Positions 1 to 8,545 of a DNA stretch of 37,102 nucleotides are shown here, in pieces. How positions within the stretch are numbered: position 1 is the stretch's first letter; every line of letters starts with the position of its first letter. The position numbers and the translations under genes are program-made. Below the pieces are notes generated by a model. The model searched no databases. It was not told the DNA's origin and saw only the letters and a program-made list of their open reading frames with translations. Origin of the DNA: Candidatus Latescibacterota bacterium (lineage in GTDB: Bacteria > Latescibacterota > UBA2968 > SICM01); NCBI GenBank assembly GCA_009694805.1, contig SICM01000022.1, positions 1-37,102 of the forward strand, read 5' to 3'.

Positions 1-99
1 CGGTGGGTAGGGGATGAAGTGACTACCGATTTGATCCGCAAGTACATTACCTATCATCAGCACCAGAGCAGTAATATGCAGTTAGAGCTGCCGTTTTAG
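1..99 (+). CDS. tnpA: IS200/IS605-family Y1 transposase, C-terminal fragment (cut by window edge)
   Basis: The window opens inside a reading frame of 32 codons ending in TAG at 97-99. The visible protein starts RWVGDEVTTDLIRKYITYHQ and ends MQLELPF. The pattern of a tryptophan-rich strand followed by a helix with the form xxIRKYIxYQ matches the C-terminal end of HUH/Y1 transposases of the IS200/IS605 group, in which this helix carries or follows the catalytic tyrosine. It is followed within 20 bp by a GC-rich hairpin, as expected for the right end of such an element. The catalytic HUH part lies outside the window. The family assignment rests on a short peptide and is moderately sure. Confidence 0.6.
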   Translation, partial: RWVGDEVTTDLIRKYITYHQHQSSNMQLELPF

Positions 100-117
100 G
101 GGTTTTGGGTTTTAATG

Positions 118-144
118 CCCCGCAGCTCTGCTGCGGGGTTCTTT
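118..144 (+). terminator. Hairpin with T-rich tail: IS right-end hairpin and/or terminator
   Basis: CCCCGCAG (118-125) pairs with CTGCGGGG (131-138) across a 5-nt loop and is followed by TTCTTT. It lies between the transposase stop (99) and the minus-strand kinase stop (143-145). It could act as a rho-independent terminator for the plus-strand transposase gene. IS200/IS605 elements also carry subterminal hairpins of this kind at their right end, so both roles are possible. Confidence 0.6.
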
Positions 145-1290
145 ACTGAGCCGCAGGCAAGGTAAACCAGAACGTACTCCCTTTCCCCTCTTCGCCTTCT
201 GCGCCGATCTGACCGCCGTGCGCTTCCACGGCCATCTTGCAGAATGCCAGCCCCAGGCCCGTCGAGTATTTCTTCCCCGACAGACAGTTCTCCACCTGAC
301 CGAACTTCTCGAAGATCCGCTCCCGGTATTCCGCCGGAATGCCAGGTCCCTCATCCCGCACGGCGATGCGTATTTTTCCGCTCTCCAGGTGCGCCGCGAC
401 GGCGATGCGACCCGTCTCTGGCGAGAAAGTGATGGCGTTGCCGAGGATGTTCACCAGGATGCGGCGCAGCATCTCCCTGTCCGCGCGCAGGGAGGGAAGA
501 TCGCCCGGTAGATCCGCCTCGAAGGTCAACTTCTTGTTCTCCAGGAGAGAACCCATCCCCATCTCCACATCAGAGACGACCTGGCCGAGATCCACTTCGC
601 TCAGGTCGAGCCGCATCTCGTCCGCCTCCAGCCTGGCCAGGTCCAGCATGGCGGTGATCATGTCTATCAGGGTCTGTCCGCTCCGGCTGATCACCCGGAA
701 GCAGCGCTGGGCGGCCTCCTCTTTGGAGACGTAGCCCTTCATCGTCATCAGTTCCAGATAGCCCATGATGGCGCCGAGGGGAGTCCGCAGGTCGTGGACG
801 ATCATCTGGGTCAGGGCCTCCCGCATCATCTCCAGCCTGCGCAGCTCCTCATAGCTCCTCTGAAGCTCGTCGTAGAGGCCCTTGCTGCGCAGCAGGGATT
901 TCGCCCGTGCGCGCAACTCGTTCGGGTCCACGGGCTTGTTGATGAAGTCGTCCGCGCCCACCTCAATACCTGTGACCCTCGATTCCCGATCCGCCAGGGC
1001 CGTGACGAGCACGACCGGGATGAACTGCGTTTCGGGTTGTGACTTGAGCTGGCGGCAGACATCGAACCCCGACAGGCCGGGCATCATCACGTCGAGCAGG
1101 ACGATGTCGGGCGGGGCGGCGGCGATCTTCTCCAGGGCTTCTGCGCCTGTGGTGGCCCGGCGCAGGTCGTACGCCAGCGGGGCCAGGATGCCTTCCAGAG
1201 AGTGCGCAGGTTGCGCGGTTCGTCGTCCACGAGCAGGACCTGCGGCCCTGTGTGCGGGGGGGTGTCGTCTGGCACGTCTCTTTCTCCCAT
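143..1290 (-). pseudogene. Hybrid response-regulator/histidine kinase, frame broken near 1195-1203
   Basis: The frame beginning at ATG 1288-1290 gives a receiver-domain start (VLLVDDEPRNLRTL) and then goes out of frame. The rest of the receiver (DIVLLDVMMPGLSGFDVC, then a lysine in INKPVDP) continues in another frame. It is followed by a HisKA helix with the H-box IVHDLRTPLGAIMGYLEL and an HATPase domain with a DEGPGIP box and a TGLGLAFCK box. The break falls in a CTCTCT tract: removing one CT dinucleotide restores an uninterrupted receiver. The product would be a soluble two-component protein that takes a phosphate on the receiver Asp and autophosphorylates on the H-box His. It lies directly downstream of another kinase gene, 32 bp away on the same strand. 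The disruption may be a sequencing error rather than decay. Confidence 0.8.
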
Positions 1291-1322
1291 CAAAGGAACA
1301 CCAGAAACCGTGAACGGATGGA

Positions 1323-2739
1323 TCAGATTTCGGCCTTCCCTGGGACCGGGAGGGTGAACAGGAACCGGCTCCCCTTTCCGACCTGGCTTTCGACGCGGAC
1401 GGCTCCGCCGTGCTGCTCCACGAACCGTCTGACCAGGGCCAGGCCCAGCCCCGCGCCCTCATACCGTTTGTTCAGAGAAGACTCCACCTGGACGAACTCT
1501 CCGAAGACCTTCTCCTGATCCTCCGGGGCGATGCCGATGCCGGTGTCCCAGACGCAGACCTCCACCCACTGCCCATCCTCCGCACCTTGAACCCTGGCCT
1601 CTATCCCCACCTTTCCCCCGTCGGGGGTGAACTTGACGGCGTTGGAGAGGAGGTTGTAGATCACCTGTTTGACCTTCCGGGCGTCCACCACGATCCAGGG
1701 GAGGCCTTCCGGGACCTGGCAGGAGAGGGTTGATCCCCTGTCGGTGGGCGCGTTCCCGGACGATGGCGAGGCTGTTTTCGAGGAGAAGGCGCAGGTCGAT
1801 TTCAGTCCGTTCAAGGGGGCTGTGTCCGGCCTCGATCTTGGACAGGTCGAGGACGTCGTTGATCAGGGAGAGGAGGTGATGACCGCTTTCGTGGATGTCG
1901 CGGAGATATTCTTCCTGTCGCGGGTTGATGTCGCCGAAGTATTTTTCGAGGAGGATGTCGGACATGCCGATGATGGAGTTGAGGGGGGTACGGAGTTCGT
2001 GGGACATGTTGGCCAGAAACGCGCTCTTCGCCCGGTTGGCGGCTTCGGTCTGGCGGCTGGCTTCCGCGAGCTGCCGGTACTGGGAGGCCTGAAGCTGGTT
2101 GGCGCGTTCCAGTTCAAGGGATCTTTCCCGAAGTTCCAGGTTCAGGTTGGAGATCTTCTGGTAGGCGCGGGTAAGGTCCCGGAAAAGTCGGGCATTGTCC
2201 ACGGCCACGGCCATCTGGTCGGCCAGGGGCTGGAGAAATTCGAGGTCGGATGCCTGGTAGACCTCCGGTCTGCAGCTTGCCAGGCTGATGGTTCCCACGA
2301 GCCGGTCTCTGGACACCATGGGGATGATCACGTCGGAGCGGATGCCGAGGGCGCGGGTACGGTCGCTCATCCGGAACCGGTCGTCCGTCAGGAGATCCGT
2401 TCGGATCAAGGGCTACCGCTGTTCCACCACCCAGTCCGTGGCGGACCCCGCACGACCGATGATCCCCGGCGCGGCCACCATCTCGTCCGTGGCCAGGTGC
2501 CTGAAGTGGCGCTCGTTCTCCATGAGGGATACGGAGGCGTAGTCGAAAGGGATACTCCCCCGCAGGAGTTCCAGGAACTTGGACTGGAGGTCGTTCAGGT
2601 CGAGGATGCCGTTCAGGGCGCGCGTGACGGAGTTGAGGGTCTGGATCCGACCTTCCCGTCCCTCCGGGGTCACCGGCGTCTCCCTGTCCGGCGCCGATTC
2701 GGGCGGCACGGGCGTGGGACGCGAAAAGTTTCCAGCCAT
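1323..2739 (-). pseudogene. GAF-domain sensor histidine kinase with in-frame TAG and a frameshift
   Basis: Three reading-frame pieces make one kinase. Residues 1-108 begin a GAF sensor domain. An in-frame TAG at 2413-2415 interrupts it after WVVEQR, and the same frame then continues [17 protein letters not shown], so this is a point nonsense change rather than a frameshift. The GAF domain is followed by a coiled-coil linker and the HisKA box [16 protein letters not shown] one-base frame change near 1726-1732 (in a GGG run) joins it to the HATPase domain, with N-box [20 protein letters not shown] box and GAGLGLALVRRF box. No transmembrane segment is visible, so it would be a cytoplasmic sensor. 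Together with the adjacent receiver-kinase it would form a phosphorelay if intact. Two independent lesions argue more for real decay here than in the neighbouring genes. Confidence 0.8.
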
Positions 2740-2774
2740 GGCACTCCTTGACGGACTCTAAGCAGATGCACAAT

Positions 2775-2810
2775 ACGACAGGCCGCACCTTTTTCGATGC
2801 GGCCTGTCGT
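2775..2810 (-). terminator. Perfect 13-bp inverted repeat downstream of the xdh-like gene
   Basis: ACGACAGGCCGCA (2775-2787) and TGCGGCCTGTCGT (2798-2810) are perfect complements around a 10-nt loop. It lies 24 bp after the stop of the minus-strand molybdenum hydroxylase gene and 36 bp before the start of the sensor kinase gene. There is no clear U-tract on either strand, so termination by this hairpin alone is uncertain. It may instead be a dispersed palindrome. Confidence 0.5.
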
Positions 2811-2833
2811 CAGTTTCTGGCTATCGGTCCCCG

Positions 2834-5098
2834 CTATTTCCCGGTATGCCCGTTCCCGCCGTTGCGCTTGGCCTTGAGCGCGAGCAGGACGCGCTCCGGG
2901 GTGAGGGGCATGTCGTTGACCCGGACGCCCACGGCGTCGTAGACGGCGTTGGCGATGGCGGCCAGGGTGGGGGTGATGGGGGGCTCGCCCACGCCCTTCA
3001 CGCCGAACGGCCCGTGCGCGGAGGGCTTCTCCACGAGCACGGACTCCAGGGTCGGGATGTCCAGGGCCGTGGGGATCTGGTAGTCCAGGAGGTGGGGGTT
3101 CAGGTTGCCCCGCTGCGGGCTGTACTTGCTCTCTTCCATCAGGCCCCAGGACGCGCCCTGCACGGCCCCGCCCTCCATCTGCCCGGTGACCTGTACGGGG
3201 TTGATGGCCGTGCCGCAGTCCAGGGCCCCGACCAGGCGAAGGAGCTTGACCGCTCCGGTTCCGGGGTCCACCTCCACCTCGGCGATCTGCGCGGAGATGA
3301 CGGTGTGGGACGGCTCGCGGGCGAAGGCGCCCTTGCCCACGATGGGTCCGCCGGTGGTGGACAGGCTGGCCTGGGCGACCTCGGCCAGGGTGAGGGAATC
3401 CTTTCCCCCCCCCTTCACGGAGACCTTCCCGTCGGCCAGGAGGAGGTCCTCGGGCCGGGCCTCAAGCTGGTGCGCGGCGATTTCCAGGACGCGGTGGCGG
3501 GCATCCTCGGCGGCGCGTTTGACCGCGTTGCCCACGCTGAAGGTGACGACGCTGCCGCCGCTGCCGGTCGTGTAGGGGGCGCTGTTCGTGTCGCCCCGGA
3601 TGACGCCGACCTTATCGAAGGGCATGCCCAAGACCTCGGCGGTGATCTGCGCCATGGCGGTGTCGGTGCCGGTGATGTCCATCAGGCCGCTGAAGACCTT
3701 CACGCTGCCGTCCTCGTGGATGGAGACGTAAGCCCCCGCCGGGCCCGCGCCGTTGGTCCACTCGCCCACGGCCACGCCCCAGCCCCGGTTCTTGCCCTTC
3801 TTCCGGTTCTTCCAGCCGACCTTGTCGGCCACGGCGGTGAGGGTCTCCTTGAAGGCGACGTGGGAGAGGGGCCGGCCCCCGGCCACGGCGTCGCCGTCCT
3901 CGGCCATGTTCTTCAGGCGGAGTTCCACCGGGTCCATGCCGACGGCCTCGGCGAGGCGGTCGATCTGGGCCTCGGAGGCGAAGGTGACCTGCGGGGCGCC
4001 CGGGGCGCGGTAGGCCGCCGGGCCGGGCTCGTTCGTGTAGACGCCGTAGGCGTCGTATTTGATGTTGGGGATCTTGTAGACGCCCCGGATGCGGGAGGTC
4101 TGGCCCAGGGACGCGCCGGAGGTGGTCCCGGTGTTCCAGTAGGAGATGGCCTGCCGGGCGAGGATCGTGCCGTCCTTTTTGGCCCCGGTCTTCAGCCAGA
4201 TCCAGCAGCCGGGGGCGGGCCGGCCGTCCACGAACTCCTCGTGCCGGTCCATCACGATCTTGACCGGCCTGCGGGTCTTCTGGGACAGGAGGACGGCGTA
4301 GGGGTGGACGAGCATGCCGAACTTGGCCCCGAACCCGCCGCCGATGGTCATGCCGATGACGTTGACCTTGGAGATCGGGATGCCCAGGGAGGAGGCGACG
4401 CCCGACCGGATGGCGAAGATGCCCTGCGTGCAGGTCCAGACCGTGACGTTGCCCTGCCCGTCCACGTCCGCGACGACGGCGTGGGGCTCCATGTAGGTCT
4501 GGTGGACGCGGGGGATGTTGTAGGTGTCTTCCAGGATGATGTCGGCCTCCCGGAACGCCTGGTCCACGTCCCCGAAGGCGTTGTGGCTCTCGTTGCAGAT
4601 GTTATGGAGGGTCCTGCCGTCGGGGGCCGTGATGGGGGGCTTGTCCTCGAAGATGTGGGGCGCGCCCTCTTTGATGGCCTCCAGCACGTCATTGACGCCG
4701 GGGAGGATCTCATACTCCACCTGGATGGCCTCGACCGCGTCGTCGGCGATGTCGGGGTCCGTGGCGGCCACGACGGCGATCTTCTCGCCCTGATAGCGGA
4801 CCTTGTCGGAGGCGAACAGGCCCTGACTGGACTTCATGGCGTGGACCGTGTCCTCGGACGACAGGGCCTGGTCGGCGGAGAGGCTCTTATGGGTGAGGAT
4901 GGCCCTGACGCCGGGGATCTTCTCGGCCTTGCGGGTGTCGATCCGCTTGATGCGGGCGTGCGGGTGCGGGCTGCGGACGAACCTGCCCCAGAGCATGCCG
5001 GGAAGGCTGATGTCCGCGCCGTATCTGGCCGTCCCGGTGGCCTTCTCGATGCCGTCCACGCGGGGAAGGCTCTTGCCAACGACGGTGTAATCTGACAT
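2834..5098 (-). CDS. Xanthine dehydrogenase family, molybdopterin-binding (large) subunit
   Basis: The 754-residue protein has the layout of the large subunit of three-subunit molybdenum hydroxylases (xanthine dehydrogenase, aldehyde oxidase, CO dehydrogenase). Its N-terminal a/b-hammerhead domain begins VGKSLPRVDGIEKATGTARY, followed by EPHAVVAD (204-211), the cofactor loop GGGFGAK (253-259) and a YRAPG motif. Near the C-terminus GVGEPP carries the expected catalytic glutamate at about 705. It would hydroxylate an aldehyde or N-heterocycle using Mo-cofactor. It has no 2Fe-2S or FAD domain of its own, and neither the medium (FAD) nor the small (2Fe-2S) subunit gene lies next to it, which is unusual. 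The neighbour upstream on the same strand is a PhyH dioxygenase, 73 bp away. The substrate cannot be told from the sequence. Confidence 0.93.
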   Translation of the reverse strand: MSDYTVVGKSLPRVDGIEKATGTARYGADISLPGMLWGRFVRSPHPHARIKRIDTRKAEKIPGVRAILTHKSLSADQALSSEDTVHAMKSSQGLFASDKVRYQGEKIAVVAATDPDIADDAVEAIQVEYEILPGVNDVLEAIKEGAPHIFEDKPPITAPDGRTLHNICNESHNAFGDVDQAFREADIILEDTYNIPRVHQTYMEPHAVVADVDGQGNVTVWTCTQGIFAIRSGVASSLGIPISKVNVIGMTIGGGFGAKFGMLVHPYAVLLSQKTRRPVKIVMDRHEEFVDGRPAPGCWIWLKTGAKKDGTILARQAISYWNTGTTSGASLGQTSRIRGVYKIPNIKYDAYGVYTNEPGPAAYRAPGAPQVTFASEAQIDRLAEAVGMDPVELRLKNMAEDGDAVAGGRPLSHVAFKETLTAVADKVGWKNRKKGKNRGWGVAVGEWTNGAGPAGAYVSIHEDGSVKVFSGLMDITGTDTAMAQITAEVLGMPFDKVGVIRGDTNSAPYTTGSGGSVVTFSVGNAVKRAAEDARHRVLEIAAHQLEARPEDLLLADGKVSVKGGGKDSLTLAEVAQASLSTTGGPIVGKGAFAREPSHTVISAQIAEVEVDPGTGAVKLLRLVGALDCGTAINPVQVTGQMEGGAVQGASWGLMEESKYSPQRGNLNPHLLDYQIPTALDIPTLESVLVEKPSAHGPFGVKGVGEPPITPTLAAIANAVYDAVGVRVNDMPLTPERVLLALKAKRNGGNGHTGK

Positions 5099-5171
5099 GT
5101 CGCGAATCTCCCTGAGAAAGGAGTGGGGAGCATAGCGCGGCGATGAATCGCCGCGTGGTGATAAGCGGTGT

Positions 5172-5948
5172 TCAGCGCGTTGGGATTGTCGGTCTCGGAT
5201 GGACCTCCCAGCGATTGTGAGGGTCCTGGCCGCTGCACAGCACGGCCCACTTCTTGTGTCCGAGGGTGGGCACGAGTTGGGCGCTGGCGTAGGTGGCCGT
5301 CAGGCCGCCTCGGGGCCTGTCCGCCGTGCGATTGCCCGGCGACGAATGGAGCAGGAGGTCTGAGAAGAACACGGCCTGGCCGGCCCTGAGTTCAATCGGG
5401 ACCTTTTCGCCGTTTCGATCGGCGTCGGAGACCTCGTGCCCTTTTTCCAGGTTGCAGTCGAGCGCGCCGAGCCTGTGCGAGCCGGGGATGAACCCCATGC
5501 AGCCGTTGTCGATGGTGGCGTCGTCGATGGCCGTCCAGACGATCACACACCGGGCGTCCATCGGGTTGAACGAGGCGTCCTGGTGCCAGGGGATCACCCG
5601 CATCTGGCCGGGCTCCTTGCAGATGAACTGACTGACGTGGCAGACGATGTCCGGGCCGAGCAGGTCCTTCAGGTGTTCTGTGAGGGTCTGGTTCACCACG
5701 ATGTCGTGGAGGTCCGGGTTGAGGTGGTGGAGGGAGGTGAACATGTCATAGGTGGTCAGCTCTTTCTTCGACCGCCGGAAGAAGTCCTGGACCCGCTGGA
5801 GGACCTCGCCCTCGAACAGGGGGACGCGGGTGATGTAACCCTGCGCGTTGTATTGGTCGATCTGCTCGCGCGTGAAACGGCTCGGATTCTCGCAGACGAC
5901 GGGCTGGAAGGTCAGGTCGATGTCGAGGTCGGGGTACATTGTTTTCAT
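5172..5948 (-). CDS. Phytanoyl-CoA dioxygenase (PhyH) family Fe(II)/2-oxoglutarate oxygenase
   Basis: The 258-residue protein carries the facial triad of this family: His122 and Asp124 in WHQDASF, and the distal His201 in LLLHSSPGN. Arg213 in RPRGG is placed to bind 2-oxoglutarate. The segment IDDATIDNGCMGFIPGSH is typical of PhyH enzymes, which oxidise small carboxylates, acyl groups or natural-product intermediates at the expense of O2 and 2-oxoglutarate. Its length matches bacterial PhyH proteins. It lies between the PIN-toxin gene and the molybdenum hydroxylase gene on the same strand and could be cotranscribed with the latter. A second, only distantly similar PhyH gene sits at 36183-36947. 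The substrate is unknown. Confidence 0.9.
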   Translation of the reverse strand: MKTMYPDLDIDLTFQPVVCENPSRFTREQIDQYNAQGYITRVPLFEGEVLQRVQDFFRRSKKELTTYDMFTSLHHLNPDLHDIVVNQTLTEHLKDLLGPDIVCHVSQFICKEPGQMRVIPWHQDASFNPMDARCVIVWTAIDDATIDNGCMGFIPGSHRLGALDCNLEKGHEVSDADRNGEKVPIELRAGQAVFFSDLLLHSSPGNRTADRPRGGLTATYASAQLVPTLGHKKWAVLCSGQDPHNRWEVHPRPTIPTR

Positions 5949-5972
5949 GGCTATAACTACCTTTATCTTCCT

Positions 5973-6416
5973 CTATGAAGTAGAGGATTGCGCCAGATCA
6001 GCTAAAGCCGTTGTGGGTGTTTGAGTCTTCACGATGCCGATAAGTCGCGTCAAGTGTTCGTTATCCAGTGAGATTAAAGTACAGCCTCTCTGGGTCGCAA
6101 CCGCAGCATATACCGCATCTGCTCCACGTAGACCATGTCGGGCAGCCAGGATAAAAGCTTGATGTGCAAGCGGGTTATCGAGGGGTATAACCGTCACATT
6201 GGGCAATTTGCTCAGTAGGATTGCGAAAGCCTCTGCCTGCGAAGGGTTGTTGCGCGTCCGGCTTATAGCCCCGGCGACTTCCGAAAGGATCAGGTTTGGC
6301 ACGAAAACAGGGATGACCTGCTTTCCCAGAAGGTCGAGGAATTGGCGGCTGATCTCGTGGCCCGGCTCACGCTGGTCAAATCCGTTCACCCAAACACTGG
6401 CGTCCACTGTGTACAT
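5973..6416 (-). CDS. PIN-domain ribonuclease, VapC-type toxin
   Basis: The 147-residue protein begins MYTVDASVWVNGF and shows the acidic PIN residues Asp5, Glu46 (ILSEVAGA), Asp100 (GADAVYAAVA) and Asp118 (SLDNE). These bind the metal ions for RNA cleavage in VapC toxins. The length is normal for the family. It follows the antitoxin candidate with a 4-bp gap and would be translated together with it. Such proteins block growth by cutting tRNA or rRNA when the antitoxin is lost. The gene looks intact, unlike the toxins at 34.9-35.7 kb. Confidence 0.85.
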   Translation of the reverse strand: MYTVDASVWVNGFDQREPGHEISRQFLDLLGKQVIPVFVPNLILSEVAGAISRTRNNPSQAEAFAILLSKLPNVTVIPLDNPLAHQAFILAARHGLRGADAVYAAVATQRGCTLISLDNEHLTRLIGIVKTQTPTTALADLAQSSTS

Positions 6417-6420
6417 CGCT

Positions 6421-6672
6421 TCACCGTCGCATCGTTAGCACAGCGGACGTTAAGGTTTCCATCCCCGGCTTATCCCCGGCCGCCAGCGCATCCCCGATGC
6501 GAAAGAACTCTTTCCAGGCATCTGCGTGAGTCGGAAGCGAGTTAGAGGAGGGGGATATGGATGCCACGACCTGTGCAATCCGAGGTGTCAGATATTCCAG
6601 CAGGCGCACCTGATCGAGAGGTGTGAGTTGATCCACAAGATGCTGTACCTGATCGAGCGTCGTATCTTCCAT
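6421..6672 (-). CDS. Probable antitoxin partner of the PIN toxin
   Basis: A frame of 83 codons starts at ATG 6670-6672 (MEDTTLDQVQHLVDQLTPLD). An upstream TTG in the same frame at 6700-6702 would overlap the end of nfo, so the ATG is preferred. The N-terminal half is a leucine-rich amphipathic helix of the form QVQHLVDQLTPLDQVRLLEYL, resembling small antitoxins that precede PIN toxins in many uncultured bacteria and cyanobacteria. The C-terminal half, with AWKEFFRIGDALAAGD, probably wraps the toxin. No clear DNA-binding fold is visible. The function is inferred from position and helix pattern. Confidence 0.65.
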   Translation of the reverse strand: MEDTTLDQVQHLVDQLTPLDQVRLLEYLTPRIAQVVASISPSSNSLPTHADAWKEFFRIGDALAAGDKPGMETLTSAVLTMRR

Positions 6673-6679
6673 AGCCTTT

Positions 6680-7540
6680 TTAACCTTGGGAGGTCTTTTC
6701 AACCATCCTCTTCAATCGTCTCAGGTTGACCTCGTGCTGCGTCTCGCTCTCCGGCGTCTCCAGGATCTTGGGGATGTCGCGGAATCGGGAATCATTCATC
6801 AGGAGGCGGAACGCCTTCGAGCCGATCTGCCCCTTGCCGATGTGCTCGTGGCGGTCCACCCGGCTGCCGAGTTCCCGTTTGGAGTCGTTCGCGTGAAAGG
6901 CGAGGATGCGGGCGAGGCCGACGGTCCGGTCGAATGCCTCAAACGTCTGATGATAGGCCGCCTCGGTACGGAGGTCATATCCGGCGGCGAAGACGTGGCA
7001 GGTGTCGAAGCAGACACCCACGCGGTCGGGCTGGTCGAGCAGGCGGATCATCTCCGCCAGGTGCTCGAAACGGTGGCCCAGATAGGTCCCCTGTCCGGCG
7101 GTGGTCTCCAGCAGGACCTTTACGGAAAATCCCTTCGTCCGGTCGTGGACCCTGTTCAGGCTCTCCGCCACCCGGCGGATGCCGTCGGCCTCGCCGTCCC
7201 CCTTGTGCGCGCCGGGGTGCGTGACCAGGTAGTCGATGCCGAGGGTCTCGGCGCGCCGGAGTTCCTCCCCAAAGGCGTCGAACGACTTCTGCGAGATCGT
7301 CGGGTCGGACGAGGCGAGGTTGATGAGGTAGGAGTCGTGGGCCACGACGGGAGAGAGGCCGGTCTCGGCGCGGGCCTGTTTGAACTTTTCGACGGCCTCT
7401 CCAGACAGTTCCGGGGCGCGCCACTGAGAGGCGTTCTTGGTGAAGACCTGAACGGTCGTCCCGTTGATGCGCCGGCCCTCGATCAGGCCGTTGGCCAGGC
7501 CGCCCGCGATGGAGGTGTGCGCGCCGACCAGGGGCCTCAT
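6680..7540 (-). CDS. nfo: Deoxyribonuclease IV (endonuclease IV, AP endonuclease)
   Basis: The 286-residue TIM-barrel protein matches endonuclease IV throughout. The N-terminus LVGAHTSIAGG, then AHDSYLINLAS, THPGAHKGDG, LLETTAGQGT, GVCFDTCHVFAAGYD, FHANDSKRELGSRVDRHEHIGKG and ILETPE hold the histidines, glutamates and aspartates that bind three zinc ions. It cuts the DNA backbone 5' of abasic sites during base-excision repair. Its start overlaps the stop of the iscU-like gene upstream by 4 bp (ATGA), suggesting translational coupling. The toxin-antitoxin pair follows immediately downstream. Confidence 0.97.
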   Translation of the reverse strand: MRPLVGAHTSIAGGLANGLIEGRRINGTTVQVFTKNASQWRAPELSGEAVEKFKQARAETGLSPVVAHDSYLINLASSDPTISQKSFDAFGEELRRAETLGIDYLVTHPGAHKGDGEADGIRRVAESLNRVHDRTKGFSVKVLLETTAGQGTYLGHRFEHLAEMIRLLDQPDRVGVCFDTCHVFAAGYDLRTEAAYHQTFEAFDRTVGLARILAFHANDSKRELGSRVDRHEHIGKGQIGSKAFRLLMNDSRFRDIPKILETPESETQHEVNLRRLKRMVEKTSQG

Positions 7541-7911
7541 GCGCCCGACAGTCTCTTCCGGACATCGGCCACGGCCGCCCGGACGGCATCCTCCGCCAGG
7601 ACAGAGCAGTGGAGCTTGGTGGGGGGGAGGCCGCCAAGGGCCCCGGCCACGTCCTCTTTCCGGATCTGCAACGCTTCGTCGAGGGAGCGTCCCCTGAGCA
7701 TCTCGGTGAGGGCCGAGCTGGCCGCGATGGCCGCGGCGCAGCCGAAGGTCCTGAACTTCGCTTCGGTGATCCGGTCGTCCGCTACGCGCAGGTAGAGGGT
7801 CATGGCGTCGCCGCAGACTGAGTTCTCGGCGTAACCCTGTCCGTCGGGGTCGGGGAGGCTACCAACGTTTCGAGGGTTCTTGAAATGGTCGATGACCGTG
7901 GGGTTGTACAT
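7537..7911 (-). CDS. IscU/NifU-like Fe-S cluster scaffold protein
   Basis: The 124-residue protein starts YNPTVIDHFKNPRNVG, the signature of IscU/NifU N-terminal domains. It carries the three cluster cysteines Cys33 (SVCGD), Cys58 (FGCAAAIAAS) and Cys102 (LHCSVLAEDA), plus Asp35. It would hold a nascent Fe-S cluster and pass it to apo-proteins. No cysteine desulfurase (iscS/nifS) lies next to it. An A-type carrier gene is present at 13372-13695. It overlaps nfo by 4 bp and follows nuoI, itself an Fe-S protein, by 4 bp, so the three genes look like one transcript. Confidence 0.93.
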   Translation of the reverse strand: MYNPTVIDHFKNPRNVGSLPDPDGQGYAENSVCGDAMTLYLRVADDRITEAKFRTFGCAAAIAASSALTEMLRGRSLDEALQIRKEDVAGALGGLPPTKLHCSVLAEDAVRAAVADVRKRLSGA

Positions 7912-7915
7912 GCGC

Positions 7916-8494
7916 CTAAAATAACCTGTGCGACGGGTCCAGTTGTTTGGCCGGGAGGCGGTGGGGATGGACGTTCCCGCTCCGGCTTGTCTCGTCCGTC
8001 ACCTTGCCGTCCAGGTCGGCCTTGGCCGTGTAGGTCACGCGGGCGTCATTGGCCAGCAGGCGTTCTTTCGTGTAGATCAACTCCTGCCGGCTGCCGGCGG
8101 CCAGCTCGTGGAGTTCGGTCATGACGATGGCCTCCTCGGGGCAGGCCTCCACGCAGTAGCCGCAGAAGATGCAGCGGAGCATGTCGATGTCAAACCGGGC
8201 CGGGACCTTCTCGCGGTCGGGCCAGGGGGCCGGGGCGGCCTCGATGGTGATGCATTCGGCGGGGCAGGCCGTGGCGCACATGTAACAGGCCACGCATTTG
8301 ATCCGGCCCTGCTCATCCTTTGTCAGTTTGTGGAGGCCGCGGTACCCTGCCGGAACCGGCCACTTCTTCTCGGGGTACTGCATAGTGAACCTTTTCCCGA
8401 GCAGGTGCCTGAACGTTAGCGCCATTCCCTTTCTGATCGCCGGCAGGTAGAGCCTTTCGGTTAGCGTCATTTCGTGGCCGACCCTGATGGCCAT
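7916..8494 (-). CDS. nuoI: NADH-quinone oxidoreductase subunit I
   Basis: The 192-residue protein has two 4Fe-4S motifs: CVACYMCATACPAECI (Cys67, 70, 73, 77) and CIFCGYCVEACPEEAI (Cys108, 111, 114, 118). Before them is the NuoI-type segment LTFRHLLGKRFTMQYPEKK. It carries clusters N6a and N6b in the peripheral arm of complex I. A Shine-Dalgarno-like AAAGGAGA precedes the ATG. No other nuo gene is in the window, so complex I genes must be scattered in this genome or this is an extra copy. It lies directly after rny. Confidence 0.93.
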   Translation of the reverse strand: MAIRVGHEMTLTERLYLPAIRKGMALTFRHLLGKRFTMQYPEKKWPVPAGYRGLHKLTKDEQGRIKCVACYMCATACPAECITIEAAPAPWPDREKVPARFDIDMLRCIFCGYCVEACPEEAIVMTELHELAAGSRQELIYTKERLLANDARVTYTAKADLDGKVTDETSRSGNVHPHRLPAKQLDPSHRLF

Positions 8495-8545
8495 GTCTTC
8501 CGTCTCCTTTCTCAGATCTATGATGCCTGGACCGCTGCTTGCGGC

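Noticed and set aside
2846-5095. 749-codon open frame on the plus strand opposite the xdh-like gene
   Set aside because: It is an antisense shadow of a high-GC gene; its composition is Gly/Asp/Val/His-rich without domain pattern, while the minus frame matches a known family end to end.
8313-8545. RNase Y with a real 78-residue extension
   Set aside because: The extension is the nuoI sequence read out of frame, and a TGA one base off lies exactly at the family end.
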